Assembly (NCBI GenBank): GCA_030428205.1
Contig: JAUIBK010000023.1
Location: forward strand, 1 to 64,000
Direction of reading: 5' to 3'
Source: a bacterium
GTDB taxonomy: Bacteria; Bdellovibrionota_C; UBA2361; RFPC01
DNA length: 64,000 bases
Part shown: in pieces, positions 35,044 through 45,684 of the stretch
Numbering within the stretch: the stretch's first letter is position 1
Layout of the letters: every line of letters starts with the position of its first letter
Position numbers and translations under genes: made by a program
Notes under the pieces: generated by a model
Seen by the model: only the letters and a program-made list of their open reading frames with translations
The model's database searches: none
Told to the model about the DNA's origin: nothing

Positions 35044-36018
35044 TTGGCAAAAAACTCCCTCCATCTCCTCCTCAGCAATCTAGGACTTGGGAAGCTTCTC
35101 TATCACACGTTTTACGCTCCTCGATCAGTTCTTCAGAAAACTTTCTCTCAAGGACTTTTCCGAACCCTACAAAGTCGCAGAGGTCATGCACTCATGCGCC
35201 GTCAGGCACAACGCCTTAAGCCTCTCCCTCAAACAACACAACCTCTGCACGAAGTTTGTTTCCTCACAGGAAGTCAATACTGGCATCAAACCTGCTTTTG
35301 CGCTTATACGCTTCAGGCTCACACATCACTTCCCTTACAATTTCGACTCTTCGATGATGGTAGCCTCACCTCACATCAACAAGATACTCTTCGGGCACTT
35401 TTTCCTTGGATAACCATCATTTCTTCTCAAGAATCCGAGGAAACACTTGTTGAACATCTTCCTCCACAACTCTTTCCGTCACTTCACGCTCGGAGAAAAG
35501 AATATCCCCATCTCAAAAAACTTCTCGACATCCATTGTGGACACAACGGATGGAGGCTCGTACTCGATTCTGACATGCTTTTCTTTCGTGAACCGTCAGA
35601 GCTTCTTCAATGGCTCCAACACCCAACTACTCCCATGTATATGCTCGACTGCATAACAAGCTATGGCTACTCACTCGAACTTCTCCAAGAACTCGCTGGG
35701 TGCCAACTTCCCGAACGAGTCAATGTTGGAATCTGCGGACTTCAAAGTGATTCTATTGATTGGGAGCAGGTGGAGTATTGGTGTAAGACAATGATCGAAA
35801 GAGAAGGAACACACTACGTTCAAGAACAGGCTCTCACCGCTATGCTTCTTGGAGGACAAGAGTGCACCCCCCTCTCTGAAAATACGTATATCTGCTGTCC
35901 ATCGCAAAACATGGTCGAAGAGGCTGCCGGTTCTCTCCACCACTACGTAGCTGAATCAAAATCTTGGTACTATCAGATAGGGTGGAGAAAAAGCCTAGAG
36001 AGAATCCAGGTACTTTGA
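35044..36018 (+). CDS. Glycosyltransferase (GT-A type, DxD)
   Basis: 324 aa from TTG 35044, the first plausible start after the repeat element; ATG 35194 would cut into the conserved N-terminus. The frame stays open upstream through the repeat to 34459, but that translation is repeat-derived and overlaps the previous gene in another frame, so it is not counted. Motifs: EVCFLTGSQYWHQTCFCAYTL, QFRLFDDGSLT, WRLVLDSDMLFF (DxD) and VNVGICGLQSDSIDW. Related proteins occur in planctomycete and proteobacterial glycan clusters; the sugar is unknown. The rare start and lack of a strong RBS suggest that the element insertion altered the leader. Confidence 0.75.
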   Translation: MAKNSLHLLLSNLGLGKLLYHTFYAPRSVLQKTFSQGLFRTLQSRRGHALMRRQAQRLKPLPQTTQPLHEVCFLTGSQYWHQTCFCAYTLQAHTSLPLQFRLFDDGSLTSHQQDTLRALFPWITIISSQESEETLVEHLPPQLFPSLHARRKEYPHLKKLLDIHCGHNGWRLVLDSDMLFFREPSELLQWLQHPTTPMYMLDCITSYGYSLELLQELAGCQLPERVNVGICGLQSDSIDWEQVEYWCKTMIEREGTHYVQEQALTAMLLGGQECTPLSENTYICCPSQNMVEEAAGSLHHYVAESKSWYYQIGWRKSLERIQVL

Positions 36019-36034
36019 GTTCGCAAGGAACACT

Positions 36035-37963
36035 TCACGCCCTTCTCTTTGAAACAAACTCGCTTGAAGTCACTTCTGGAATAACCTGAAGAATCTCTTC
36101 AACAAGAAGCTTGACATTCACCGGCTTAGAAACATATCCGTCCATTCCAGCATTGAGACACCGTTGTCTATCACTCACCATAGCAAACGCAGTGAGCGCG
36201 ATGATAGGAGTATGTCTCTTCCTCTCTTCATCAAGTCGACGTAATAATTCGCAAGTTTCAAATCCATCAAGTCCTGGCATCTGACAGTCAAGAAGAACAA
36301 GGTCATAATTCTCGGTAGACATCCGCTTTAGCGCATCATTCCCATTACTGACCGTAACGACAGTGTGTCCCTGTTTCACAAAGAGGAGTTTTGCCAATTT
36401 TTGACTGACGATATTGTCGTCGACAATTAGGACATGCAGTGAAGGCAGCTCATCAAGCCCAGGCAAGGGAGAACCATTCTCGTAGCCATGAGCATCTTGA
36501 GCTATCGTCTCCTCCAAAATACCGCAATCAATGGTAAAGCGAAACGTGCTCCCTTGTTCAGTCCGACTTTCAACATGAATATCACCACCCATAAGCCGCA
36601 CGAGTCGAGCTGAGATAGTAAGCCCAAGCCCTGTACCACCATATTCTCTTGTAATACTTGAATCCGCCTGTTGAAATGCTTCAAAAATTTGATCTTGTTT
36701 TTCTTTAGGAATACCGACGCCAGTATCCTGCACAGCAAACTCAAGCACGGCTTCATGCTTATGGCGTGATTTCATATTCACCCGGAGGTATACGGATCCT
36801 TTTTCAGGTGTAAATTTGAGTGCATTTCCCACAAGGTTTGTTATCACCTGTCCAATACGACCGGAATCCGCTAAAAGAGAGTCTGGAATATCGTCTGATA
36901 CAGAGCAGTGCAATTCGATTTCCTTCTGATCAGCTCGCACTTGAAGCAAAGAAAGAAGTGTCGCGAGAAATGCTCGGAGTTGAAAATGACGAGGGGTGAT
37001 TTCCAACCTCCCAGCTTCGACTCGCGAGAAATCGAGAATATCATTAATAATATCCAAGAGATTATGCGCACACTCTTGCACGGTCTCAAGACAATCACGC
37101 TGCTCATCGGTAAGCTCAGTATCCAGCACAAGATCGGTCATTCCAATCACACCATTCATGGGAGTACGAATCTCATGGCTCATATTCGCCAAAAACTCTG
37201 ATTTAATCTGATCCGCTTTTTCGGCTTTATCTCGTGCTGTTGAAATTTCTACATTTTGTTTTTCGATTTCGCTCAACATCTTATTGAATGTATCAACAAG
37301 AAATCCAACCTCGTCATGACTCAGTTTGTTTGCCCGTATGGCATAATCACCATGCTCAGAAACAAGATGCGCTTTTTCAGTAAGTTCTGAAATCGATCGA
37401 AGAAATTTCTTCTGGAGAAAAAGGGCAAAGAGCATAGCAATAAGGGCTGCTCCTAGAAAAACAATGAAAGCGACTAAAATCTTTTGGTGCACTCGCTGAT
37501 CGAGAGATTGCAGATCGGCTATGAGGAGCAGTGAACCGAGTGTTTCACCATCAAGCCTGACATTGTAGACAAATGAGAAGTGAGTATCACCCCAAGAGAG
37601 CTGATTCATTTCGGGAGGAATAGCATTCCAATGAAAGTGAGCTTCTTTCGTGTAGCTCGCCAACACCGATTGATCATTGAGCGTTAAACGTGCTGCTGCA
37701 ATAAAATCTAGATCACGAAGACCTTCGAGAACACGACGTGCAAACTCTTCGTCACCAAAAGCAAGTGCTCCACGACTATTTGATGCGGTTACTTTTGCAA
37801 GAGCTTCAACTCGCTGACCAAGGGAAAAATAGGAATCTTTATAATCTAAGTAGAGCATGAGGCCGACAGCGAGCGTCAGGGCAAGCAACACCGTCAATAC
37901 AATAAAACGCATGAGGCTCTTTCGAAACGAGCCTTGATGCTCAGAGTTCATAAACCAATTCAC
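36035..37963 (-). CDS. CHASE8-HAMP hybrid histidine kinase with receiver
   Basis: 642 aa from GTG 37963, overlapping the upstream stop as GTGA (ATG 37951 is an alternative). TM helices at about 18-38 and 162-182 enclose a periplasmic CHASE8-like domain ([38 protein letters not shown]). Then come HAMP (about 185-238), HisKA with phospho-acceptor H263 in [12 protein letters not shown], HATPase_c ([26 protein letters not shown]) and a complete receiver with D515/D516, D559 and K613. All catalytic residues are present. CHASE8 is the sensor type of the YfiN cyclase; a YfiR homologue is encoded divergently nearby, which suggests a YfiR-controlled kinase (inference). Confidence 0.9.
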   Translation of the reverse strand: MNWFMNSEHQGSFRKSLMRFIVLTVLLALTLAVGLMLYLDYKDSYFSLGQRVEALAKVTASNSRGALAFGDEEFARRVLEGLRDLDFIAAARLTLNDQSVLASYTKEAHFHWNAIPPEMNQLSWGDTHFSFVYNVRLDGETLGSLLLIADLQSLDQRVHQKILVAFIVFLGAALIAMLFALFLQKKFLRSISELTEKAHLVSEHGDYAIRANKLSHDEVGFLVDTFNKMLSEIEKQNVEISTARDKAEKADQIKSEFLANMSHEIRTPMNGVIGMTDLVLDTELTDEQRDCLETVQECAHNLLDIINDILDFSRVEAGRLEITPRHFQLRAFLATLLSLLQVRADQKEIELHCSVSDDIPDSLLADSGRIGQVITNLVGNALKFTPEKGSVYLRVNMKSRHKHEAVLEFAVQDTGVGIPKEKQDQIFEAFQQADSSITREYGGTGLGLTISARLVRLMGGDIHVESRTEQGSTFRFTIDCGILEETIAQDAHGYENGSPLPGLDELPSLHVLIVDDNIVSQKLAKLLFVKQGHTVVTVSNGNDALKRMSTENYDLVLLDCQMPGLDGFETCELLRRLDEERKRHTPIIALTAFAMVSDRQRCLNAGMDGYVSKPVNVKLLVEEILQVIPEVTSSEFVSKRRA

Positions 37964-39774
37964 CTCAGCATGCTTGAAAAATTGCTTCTTTGCTTCTCTT
38001 CCCTCTTACTTGCTCTCGGATCGCGCACCGCCTGCAAGAGGGAAGAAGTAGAGAGTGGTTTTGATACGATGGTGTCAAGATCATGTCCTTCTTTCAGCTG
38101 CAAATCCTGGGAGAGGCTACTTGTAGCCAATCCGACCAAGGGAGTTCGCTTTCCTTTTGCTTCATCAAGAGAGCGTAAATGTTGAGTCAGAGCGTCTCCT
38201 TGCAACTGCGGAAGCCTATATTCCAAAAGTATGACATCTACTGACTCACGACTATGTAATTCTAGAGTAGTTTCGTGGTCAGGTGCAACAAAAATGGAGT
38301 ATCCATGTTTTTCAAGGATTTTTTGAATGACTCGGCGATCCACTGAACTGCGATCATTGACGAGAATATGTCGACCAGAGTTTTGAATCTGTCGGATGAG
38401 ATCTCGGTATCTCTGACGTAATGCCATCTGATCACTTCCAAGTCCGTCCTTGCTTGTCTCTAGTGATAGAGCCGGAACACTTACTACGAGTTGAGTATAT
38501 CCATTTTTTAGGCGGCGCAATGAAGTGGCTCCACCAAGCAGAGATGTGTACTTCCGACAAACATACGGTAATGTTGATGTTTGCCCAATAGATTGAAAAT
38601 GAAGAAATAAAAAGTCATTGTTTACGTGGGTCGCCTCTATAGAGAGCTCAAGCTCTGCATAGGGAGGGCTAGTGGCAACCGTGGTGTTGACAAGAGAGAC
38701 GAGAATTCGCCGTAAAATGCGATAATCTATCAGAAGGACACGAGAAATATCCCCACTTAAGCGAACGGAAATGCTTACTCCTAGTCTCTCCGCACGTAAA
38801 GAGAGTGGCAGAAGAATACGCTGCAGCTCTAATGAAAAATCAAGCGCATCAGGTTCAAGTGCAGCTTGCAACTCCGAGTCCTTTGATTTTTCACTCCTCC
38901 GTAAGAAAGAAAACGAGGAAGACGGTCTCACTGCACAAAAAAGCTCAAAAAATTCATCTCCTTGAGAAGCACATAACGGCGAAAAAAGCTTGCTCTTTGG
39001 GAAGTCTGATAAACGTTCATAAAACCGTGGAAAATACCGTTCCAGTGTCTGGCACTCACTCTGCGTAGGCTCGGAGAAAGGCGTAGGATCAACAGCAAAC
39101 AAAAATGCCGCCTCCTCTTCAAGTAATTGAAAGAACCCACGAGCTATCTGTCGATACACAGAAGCACTAGAAAAAAGTTGGCGACCAACATCTGGCAAAC
39201 AATAGGTCTTATCGAGAACACCATCAATGGGAAGTCGCAAAAGTACCCCTGGCTGATTTGTCACATGTTTACAAGTCACTTCCTGAGAGTAGATCTGAAA
39301 ACCAAGAGATTCATGGTAATAGGAGACGTGCCGAGGATGTACGAGGATAAGCCAGTCATCCACCCCTACTTCCTCCGACCAAGCGAACAACATCTTCAGT
39401 AGTTCCGCAGCAATGATACTTCTCCCCCCCTCGCGTTTCTGTAGCGAAATACGTGAAGCATCACATGCAAATTTCGTACTCTCCATGACCACTCGTCCCT
39501 GATTTTTGAGGTGTGTTATCTCAGAAGAAAAGAGGGAACCAGAAGGAAGGCCAATCATGCTATGCACGACAGCACTTGCTGTACCTACAACATCCTTCCT
39601 CCAGAGAGCAACAAAACAAGTCGAGAGAGGAACAAGATCTCGGAGAAAATATCGAAGTTCAGACTGGCTAGGAGCCGTTAAGCCAGCTTTGATATATTGC
39701 GAATAAACAAGTCGAAAAGACGCGTAGAGTTCTTTAAAGGAAGCAGTAGGTTGGATACGGAGCTCAGGGGTCAT
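37960..39774 (-). CDS. FeeM-like N-acyl amino acid synthase domain fused to degenerate kinase and receiver
   Basis: 604 aa from ATG 39774 (AAGAG upstream; longer in-frame starts lack an RBS). Residues 1-200 resemble the FeeM/acyl-homoserine-lactone-synthase-like acyltransferase fold: [48 protein letters not shown] and [10 protein letters not shown]. Residues about 320-470 look like a histidine-kinase ATPase region that has lost the N-box Asn ([13 protein letters not shown]) and the glycine boxes. Residues about 485-590 are a receiver-like domain in which the phospho-Asp is Glu ([13 protein letters not shown]) and the acidic pair is ND, while SKP is kept. The gene overlaps the CHASE8 kinase gene, so both are made together. 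A signal-producing enzyme tied to a phospho-mimic receiver is the inferred theme. Confidence 0.72.
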   Translation of the reverse strand: MTPELRIQPTASFKELYASFRLVYSQYIKAGLTAPSQSELRYFLRDLVPLSTCFVALWRKDVVGTASAVVHSMIGLPSGSLFSSEITHLKNQGRVVMESTKFACDASRISLQKREGGRSIIAAELLKMLFAWSEEVGVDDWLILVHPRHVSYYHESLGFQIYSQEVTCKHVTNQPGVLLRLPIDGVLDKTYCLPDVGRQLFSSASVYRQIARGFFQLLEEEAAFLFAVDPTPFSEPTQSECQTLERYFPRFYERLSDFPKSKLFSPLCASQGDEFFELFCAVRPSSSFSFLRRSEKSKDSELQAALEPDALDFSLELQRILLPLSLRAERLGVSISVRLSGDISRVLLIDYRILRRILVSLVNTTVATSPPYAELELSIEATHVNNDFLFLHFQSIGQTSTLPYVCRKYTSLLGGATSLRRLKNGYTQLVVSVPALSLETSKDGLGSDQMALRQRYRDLIRQIQNSGRHILVNDRSSVDRRVIQKILEKHGYSIFVAPDHETTLELHSRESVDVILLEYRLPQLQGDALTQHLRSLDEAKGKRTPLVGLATSSLSQDLQLKEGHDLDTIVSKPLSTSSLLQAVRDPRASKREEKQRSNFSSMLR

Positions 39775-40044
39775 TCTTTTCTCTTGAGCTAAGCTTCTAG
39801 GAAAGAGCCTAGCATGAACGAGGTTGTTCTTGAGTATACCTAGATAGTATCGCTTGTAGGTATCCACCTTCAAAGTAAAGATTGTAATAGAACGCACTCC
39901 TTTGGCTCTGTACGGGTTTTTTTCACGTAGTAGCACTATCGAACGAGATCACTGAGGCGCATTCCATAGGAGTACTATTTCTTCTTTAATTGCAGTGCTC
40001 TAGAGTATAGTATTCACGAAGACTCTCTCTTACCGTGGACTCCA

Positions 40045-42120
40045 ATGCCTATGTTATTTCAGCACCTTCTCATTCGAACGAGATCGACTCCTTTAGCTCT
40101 GCTATCACTGTTCACCTCTCTTCTTCTCACCGCTCCTCCCTCAACCACTCTCGCTGAAAGCACGAACAATCTACCGACAGATCTCACAGAAATCGGACTA
40201 CACAACCTACTCAATTTCGATCTTGAAGTTACTCTCCCAGGACGAAAAAAAGAGAAACTGTCTCGTGCTGCTTCTGCTGCATTTGTACTCACAAACGAAG
40301 ATATTCGTCGGTCTGGGGCAAGGCATATTACAGACGCTCTGAGGCTCATTCCAGGAGTCAATGTTGCACAAGCAGCCTCAAATAAATGGGCTGTTAGTAT
40401 CCGTGGCTTCAATCAAATTTTTTCTAATCAACTTCTTGTTCTGCTTGATGGGGTAAGCATTTTTTCTCCGACAACCAACGGTGTGTACTGGGAATCAAAT
40501 GAGTTTGTACTTGAAGATATAGACCGTATTGAGGTGATCCGCGGACCTGGTGCTACACTCTGGGGCGGTAATGCTCTCAATGGTGTCATTAATATCATCA
40601 CGAAAAATGCTCAAGACACCGTTGGCTCACTCGTAAGTGCTGGAGGTGGCACACACGAGCGACACTTCATCTCGGCCCGCCAAGGGGAAAAACTCTCTGA
40701 CAACACCTTTGCGCGTGTTTTTGCCTCAAGTAATCGAAGAACACAAAACGAGTTTGTTGCTGGTGGAGACTCTGAAGATGACTGGGAAAGCTATACCGCT
40801 GGTGTTCGAGTTGATTCCAAGCTCAACGAACAACACTCGCTGAGATTTACCACCGACATACAATCTCAAAAAGACACCCTCGCCCCTACAACCCCCCTCC
40901 TTACTCCACCTTACAGCTCGCAAGATGCGTATCGCGATAATACCGAATGGTTTGGAACCCGCTCTCAACTACAACATGAGTATCAAATCAGTGATACAAG
41001 TGCTGTCGAGTCTATCTTGAGCTACTCAAGAAAAAAACGTAAGAGCACCCTTGTAGATTTTCACTACGATCAAATAAATCTTGATACACAAGCATACTTT
41101 GAACCAGTCGAAAACCATACATTTGTTACCGGAGCACGCTACCGATTCGTACGAAATAGCGCCGTCGAAAGTCCAGCGCACCAGGTGGATCCACTCACTC
41201 GCTCAACAAACTTAGTGAGCTTCTTTTTTCATGACGATTGGGCACTCTTTGGTGGTGATACAAGACTTATTTTCGGCGCAAAGCTTGAACATAACGAGCA
41301 TACAGACTTTGAGTTCATGCCAAATGTTCGCTTCGTCACGTCGCCCGCAGAAGATGTTACTGTTTGGGGGGCTGTCTCCCGCGCCGTTGCTGTCCCTGCT
41401 ATATTCTTTGAAGACACATCGGTTCCTACAGTAGCTTTTCCAAATATGGAGGCCCAATTGCCTCAGGTCATTTCTGTGACAGGAACTCGAAATATCGAAT
41501 CTGAAAAACTTATTGCTTACGAAACGGGCTTTCGTGCTTCATTCAGCTCTGATGTCTCCCTCGATGTAGCTCTTTTCTATAATGACTATAACGATCTCAT
41601 GAGTATCCATCCCGGCGACACCGCTGTAGGATTTTCACCCCTTGGTGGTCTTGCACTCAATACCACCTTCAACTTTGCAAACGGACTTACAGCCGACTCA
41701 TATGGAGGAGAAATATCTCTGGCCTGGAGGGCTCTTGATACTTTAAACCTAAGCACAAACTATTCCTACATAGATATCGAAGGACACCGTGGACTCAGTG
41801 AAGATATGGGCAATGAAGCTCTTATTGAACAGACCACACCCCACCATCAAGCATCCCTACAAGCACGAATAGATCTCTCTCAAGACGTAGAGCTAGATCT
41901 CATAGGGCGTTATGTCGACCTCTTGGCCTACGGGGATGTCGATTCATATACTGATCTTACTATCAGACTGGGCTGGGCATTCGCACCTGACTGGGAGCTC
42001 ATTCTTGTCGGAAAGAACCTCCTCCACGATCAGCACCACGAATTTACGAGTAACCTTTTTGGTCCCCCACCAATTGAGATAGAACGCTCCTTTTACGGCA
42101 TGATCCGGTTTTCTCACTAG
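40045..42120 (+). CDS. TonB-dependent outer-membrane receptor (second locus)
   Basis: 691 aa with signal peptide (about 1-37). Domains: plug (AASAAFVLTNEDIRRSGARH, ITDALRLIPGVNVAQ, WAVSIRGFNQIFSNQLLVLL, IEVIRGPGATLWGGNALNG) and a C-terminal barrel ending YGMIRFSH. It differs from the 10069 receptor in plug sequence, so the two are not recent duplicates. Followed by a YfiR gene 12 bp later and, without gap, by a GT1 and an FAD oxidase. It is divergent from the FeeM-like/CHASE8 kinase operon, which may control it (inference). Substrate unknown. Confidence 0.93.
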   Translation: MPMLFQHLLIRTRSTPLALLSLFTSLLLTAPPSTTLAESTNNLPTDLTEIGLHNLLNFDLEVTLPGRKKEKLSRAASAAFVLTNEDIRRSGARHITDALRLIPGVNVAQAASNKWAVSIRGFNQIFSNQLLVLLDGVSIFSPTTNGVYWESNEFVLEDIDRIEVIRGPGATLWGGNALNGVINIITKNAQDTVGSLVSAGGGTHERHFISARQGEKLSDNTFARVFASSNRRTQNEFVAGGDSEDDWESYTAGVRVDSKLNEQHSLRFTTDIQSQKDTLAPTTPLLTPPYSSQDAYRDNTEWFGTRSQLQHEYQISDTSAVESILSYSRKKRKSTLVDFHYDQINLDTQAYFEPVENHTFVTGARYRFVRNSAVESPAHQVDPLTRSTNLVSFFFHDDWALFGGDTRLIFGAKLEHNEHTDFEFMPNVRFVTSPAEDVTVWGAVSRAVAVPAIFFEDTSVPTVAFPNMEAQLPQVISVTGTRNIESEKLIAYETGFRASFSSDVSLDVALFYNDYNDLMSIHPGDTAVGFSPLGGLALNTTFNFANGLTADSYGGEISLAWRALDTLNLSTNYSYIDIEGHRGLSEDMGNEALIEQTTPHHQASLQARIDLSQDVELDLIGRYVDLLAYGDVDSYTDLTIRLGWAFAPDWELILVGKNLLHDQHHEFTSNLFGPPPIEIERSFYGMIRFSH

Positions 42121-42132
42121 TCACGGTGCTCG

Positions 42133-42708
42133 ATGTTACGAAAGATCATCCTTCTTGTATTGCTTTTAGGGGCAACCTTCCTTTCTACCACTCCCCTCGT
42201 GTATGCAGATAGCGCACGCTCTCTTCGAATCAAAGCTGCTATTGTCTACTATATCGCCAAATTTGTACGGTGGCCTTCAGAACTCTCTTCACCTCACACA
42301 ACAAACGAAGACGTCCGAGTCTGCTATCTCAAAGAAACTCCGTTTATTGAAGAGGTAAAGCTTATTTTGAAAGATAAAACTGTCCGAAAGCGCTCCTTTC
42401 AACTGACCAAACTTTCTGACTCTCAAGATTCCCTTGAAAGCGCTATTCATCACTCTTGTGAAATCCTCATCTTAAGCAAACAGGAGATCTCCTCTTACCA
42501 AACCACTCTTCGCAACCTTCAAGACAAACCCATCTTAAGTATCTGCACAACAACACATCCAAAATGGGGAGAGTGTACAATTCAAATTTTTGAAGAGAAA
42601 AACCGAGGGAAAATTGCTCTCGATAGACAGTGGGCAGAAAAAAGTAATCTTGTTATTTCTTCTGAGCTACTCTCTCTTTCCATTGTAAGCCCTTCCCCGG
42701 AGAAATAA
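42133..42708 (+). CDS. YfiR family (DUF4154) periplasmic protein
   Basis: 191 aa with a signal peptide ending VYAD. Core motifs match the family: SLRIKAAIVYYIAKFVRWP, VRVCYLKETPF, CEILILSKQE, PILSICTT and GKIALDRQWAEKSNLVISSELLSLS. It pairs with the receptor as at 12367-12909, and lies near a CHASE8 histidine kinase (36035-37963) that carries the sensor type YfiR is known to repress in the YfiBNR system. The stop is directly followed by the ATG of the GT1 gene, so it is in a four-gene operon. Confidence 0.88.
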   Translation: MLRKIILLVLLLGATFLSTTPLVYADSARSLRIKAAIVYYIAKFVRWPSELSSPHTTNEDVRVCYLKETPFIEEVKLILKDKTVRKRSFQLTKLSDSQDSLESAIHHSCEILILSKQEISSYQTTLRNLQDKPILSICTTTHPKWGECTIQIFEEKNRGKIALDRQWAEKSNLVISSELLSLSIVSPSPEK

Positions 42709-43968
42709 ATGACTAAGCAGAACCGTCGAATCCTCTTTCTCGCTGAATCTGTCACTCTCGCTCATGTCGTGCGACCTCTGATGCTCGCCCATCAAGCGCG
42801 AGAACAAGGGTACGAAATATACTTTGCAACTGGAGAGGCTTTTCAAGACCTGATCGGCTCTCCTCCAGGGAACAAGATTCCTCTCAGAACTCGCTCACCA
42901 GAAGAATTCCACCAAACACTACAATCCGGAGAATGCCTCTTCCCTTTCCATCTCTTACAAAAGCACACAGAAGAAGAGCTCTCTCTCATCCGCGACATTC
43001 AACCGGACCTGATCATCTCAGATCTACGCCCCTCTGCTTCTGTCTCAGCAAAACTCTCTCAGACTCCCCACTGGGTCCTTACCAATGCCTACTGGAGTGC
43101 ACACCTTCCTGACACTTCTTTTCCTCTTCCTTGCATGGCCCCACTACAAAAGCTTGCTCCACGCGGCAAGAAACGAGCTTCTCGTATCAATACGCTTGCT
43201 AACATTTTTCGTTTAGCGCTCCCTTTGGTGCTGCGTAAACAGAAAAAAGGCCTGCAAGCTCTTCGGAAACATTACGGACTCGCCCCCCTACATGACTACC
43301 GCACGCTTCTTGCGGATGGCGATAAAGTTCTCTACGCAGATATTCCTGAACTCTTCTCCTTTAATAATCTTCCAACTCACCACCATTTTCTGGGCCACAT
43401 TCCTTGGTGCCCAGATACATCACTACCTTCCTGGAGCACAATGATAGGAACGAAAGCCCCCTCTGTCTTCATTTCACTAGGATCTTCAGGTAGTGATGTC
43501 CCAATAAACCTCGTCCTCGAAGGTCTTCGCTCGTTTGAAGGTGATATCGTGATCTCCTCAAACGACACTTCTCTTCATAATCCCGCTAACGGCATTTATG
43601 CAGCCCCATTTCTTCCCGGTGATTTCTTCGCAAAACGCGCTCTTGCTGTCATTACAAACGGTGGAAGCCCTTCGACCTATCAAGCGCTCTCAGAACAAAC
43701 ACCTGTGATAGGAATAACATCGAACATGGACCAGATGCTTAACATGCAACATGTTGATCGTGTTGGCGCCGGCATCATGCTACGTTCTGATACCTTTCTC
43801 CCATGTGATATAACAACTGCTCTTGAGAGCCTGCTTCACTCTTTTACAACAAAGAAACAGGTTCACGAACTTTCATTTTCCTTAGAGCAACATTCTTATC
43901 AAACCATTTTCTCAGAGCTTCTTGACAACCATTTTTACTCACACCAACTAAAAAAGGTTTCGCCATGA
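42709..43968 (+). CDS. GT1-type (MGT-like) glycosyltransferase
   Basis: 419 aa, GT-B fold. N-terminal RRILFLAESVTLAHVVRPLM and ISDLRPSASVSAKL; C-terminal nucleotide-sugar-binding region SVFISLGSSGSD, YAAPFLPGDFFAKRALAVI and ITNGGSPSTYQALSEQTPVIG, then NMDQMLNMQHVDRVGAG. Relatives glycosylate lipids, antibiotics, carotenoids or other small hydrophobic molecules. It sits between YfiR and an FAD oxidase with no gaps, which suggests a small-molecule modification step. Acceptor unknown. Confidence 0.85.
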   Translation: MTKQNRRILFLAESVTLAHVVRPLMLAHQAREQGYEIYFATGEAFQDLIGSPPGNKIPLRTRSPEEFHQTLQSGECLFPFHLLQKHTEEELSLIRDIQPDLIISDLRPSASVSAKLSQTPHWVLTNAYWSAHLPDTSFPLPCMAPLQKLAPRGKKRASRINTLANIFRLALPLVLRKQKKGLQALRKHYGLAPLHDYRTLLADGDKVLYADIPELFSFNNLPTHHHFLGHIPWCPDTSLPSWSTMIGTKAPSVFISLGSSGSDVPINLVLEGLRSFEGDIVISSNDTSLHNPANGIYAAPFLPGDFFAKRALAVITNGGSPSTYQALSEQTPVIGITSNMDQMLNMQHVDRVGAGIMLRSDTFLPCDITTALESLLHSFTTKKQVHELSFSLEQHSYQTIFSELLDNHFYSHQLKKVSP

Positions 43969-45569
43969 CTACAGCACAAATGCTTTCATCTTCTTCTGAG
44001 GCACTGTCAGAATGGGAACAGCACCTAGGCAAAACGAAAATAGATTACTCAAGAGATACCTGCTCGAGATACGAAGCAACCTGCTCACCGACATCACACA
44101 CCGTTGTTGCGGTCCTCTACCCTGAATCCAAAGACGACATAATTACCCTTTTGCGTACTGCTGAGAGATTCCGCATCCCAGTCTATCCAATAAGCAGAGG
44201 AAAAAACTGGGGATACGGCAGCTCTTCTCCGACTTCGGATAACACTGCCATCATTGATCTGAGCCGAATGAATCGCATTCTGGAGGTAAACACCGAGCTT
44301 GGATATGCGGTTATTGAACCTGGGGTAACCCAAGCCCAACTCTATCGACACCTGCTAAACAACAACACAGGCCTTGTCCTTGATGCAACAGGCGCATCTC
44401 CCGAGGCAAGCATTGTGGGAAATATTCTTGAACGAGGATTTGGGCAATCTCCTTACGGCGATCGCTTTCTTCATTCTTCTGCTATGGAGGTCATCCTCGC
44501 AGATGGTTCTCTCGTTCGTACTGGTTTCTCTCATTATCCACAGGCTAAAGCGGCTCACATTCACAAGTGGGGCATTGGCCCTTACCTTGACGGAATATTT
44601 ACTCAATCAAATTTCGGTATCATCACTCAGATGACCATCTGGCTTCTTCCTGAGCCAGAATATGATGGATTGTGTATTATCCGCTTAGCAAATGATCAAG
44701 CAGTAGGCCAAACAATCGATCGACTTCGCGGCCTGCGAATGCGTGGGCTCTTACGGAGCACGTTGCACTTTGCAAACGATCTCCGAGTGCTCTCAACCTT
44801 AAGAAATTTTCCTTATGAGCAAACAGATGGCCAAACTCCACTTCCTCAACCTCTCTTAGAAAAGATCTGCAAAAATCATCACATTGCTGCCTGGAATGCT
44901 ATCGGAGGCATCGGGGGTGTAAAACAAGATGTTCGCCACACCGTTCGTGAACTCCGCCGGTGTCTCCGGGGAGTTGCCCATGTATATTTTGTTCCGAGTA
45001 AAATAGGCAAGCTCTCAAAACTCATCGCTCGTTTTACGAGCCCCTCAAGTGTATTGCGTGTTAACAGCGATCTCTTTGAGCTTATGCGAGGCAAGCCAAC
45101 TCACGTTCCAACCCGTGGAGTCTATTGGCGAAAAAAATCGATCCCCTCAAAAGAACTTCGGCCTACTTTCGATCGGTGTGGGGTTATGTGGTGCTCACCA
45201 GTTCTTCCATCTACCGAGCGTGATGTTGTTTCCCTCATGAGCATTACTCGAAAGACTATGGATGAGTATTCACTTGAAACAAATGTTGCCCTCTCTCTCT
45301 TAAACGAACGAGCATGTTGCGCCACCGTAGGCCTTTTCTACGACCGCGAAGATCCTCATGGAGATACCGTAGCGCAACAGTGCTACCACTCTCTACTTGA
45401 TCGATACTATGAAGCTGGGTACATCCCTTACCGGTATGGGATAAACTCTTCAGATGCCGAGGAGACACTTTTTCGATCTGATGATACTTTTTGGAATACT
45501 TGTCAGAGGATTAAGGGGGCGCTTGATCCACACCGAATACTATCCCCCGGCCGCTACTCCATAACGTGA
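43965..45569 (+). CDS. FAD-linked oxidase (vanillyl-alcohol oxidase / 4-cresol dehydrogenase-like)
   Basis: 534 aa; ATG overlaps the GT1 stop (ATGA), so translation is coupled. The FAD_binding_4 domain is clear: VVAVLYPESKDDIITLLRTA, PVYPISRGKNWGYGSS, AIIDLSRMNRILEVN, YAVIEPGVTQAQLYRHL and the flavin-pocket segments ASPEASIVGNILERG and FTQSNFGIITQMTIWL. The C-terminal domain resembles the cap region of the VAO family (ALDPHRILSPGRY end). The enzyme oxidises phenolic or alcohol groups using covalently or non-covalently bound FAD. With the GT1 it suggests tailoring of a secreted or imported aromatic compound (inference). Confidence 0.87.
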   Translation: MTTAQMLSSSSEALSEWEQHLGKTKIDYSRDTCSRYEATCSPTSHTVVAVLYPESKDDIITLLRTAERFRIPVYPISRGKNWGYGSSSPTSDNTAIIDLSRMNRILEVNTELGYAVIEPGVTQAQLYRHLLNNNTGLVLDATGASPEASIVGNILERGFGQSPYGDRFLHSSAMEVILADGSLVRTGFSHYPQAKAAHIHKWGIGPYLDGIFTQSNFGIITQMTIWLLPEPEYDGLCIIRLANDQAVGQTIDRLRGLRMRGLLRSTLHFANDLRVLSTLRNFPYEQTDGQTPLPQPLLEKICKNHHIAAWNAIGGIGGVKQDVRHTVRELRRCLRGVAHVYFVPSKIGKLSKLIARFTSPSSVLRVNSDLFELMRGKPTHVPTRGVYWRKKSIPSKELRPTFDRCGVMWCSPVLPSTERDVVSLMSITRKTMDEYSLETNVALSLLNERACCATVGLFYDREDPHGDTVAQQCYHSLLDRYYEAGYIPYRYGINSSDAEETLFRSDDTFWNTCQRIKGALDPHRILSPGRYSIT

Positions 45570-45684
45570 GGGGCCTGCTTTTGCTTGGTCTTCCTTTTTA
45601 TATACCTACAAGAATTAACACATAATTCCAGCCTCTTAGAATCCGCCTATGCAGCTCCTCTAGCTAAAGTATAATAGTATCCTC

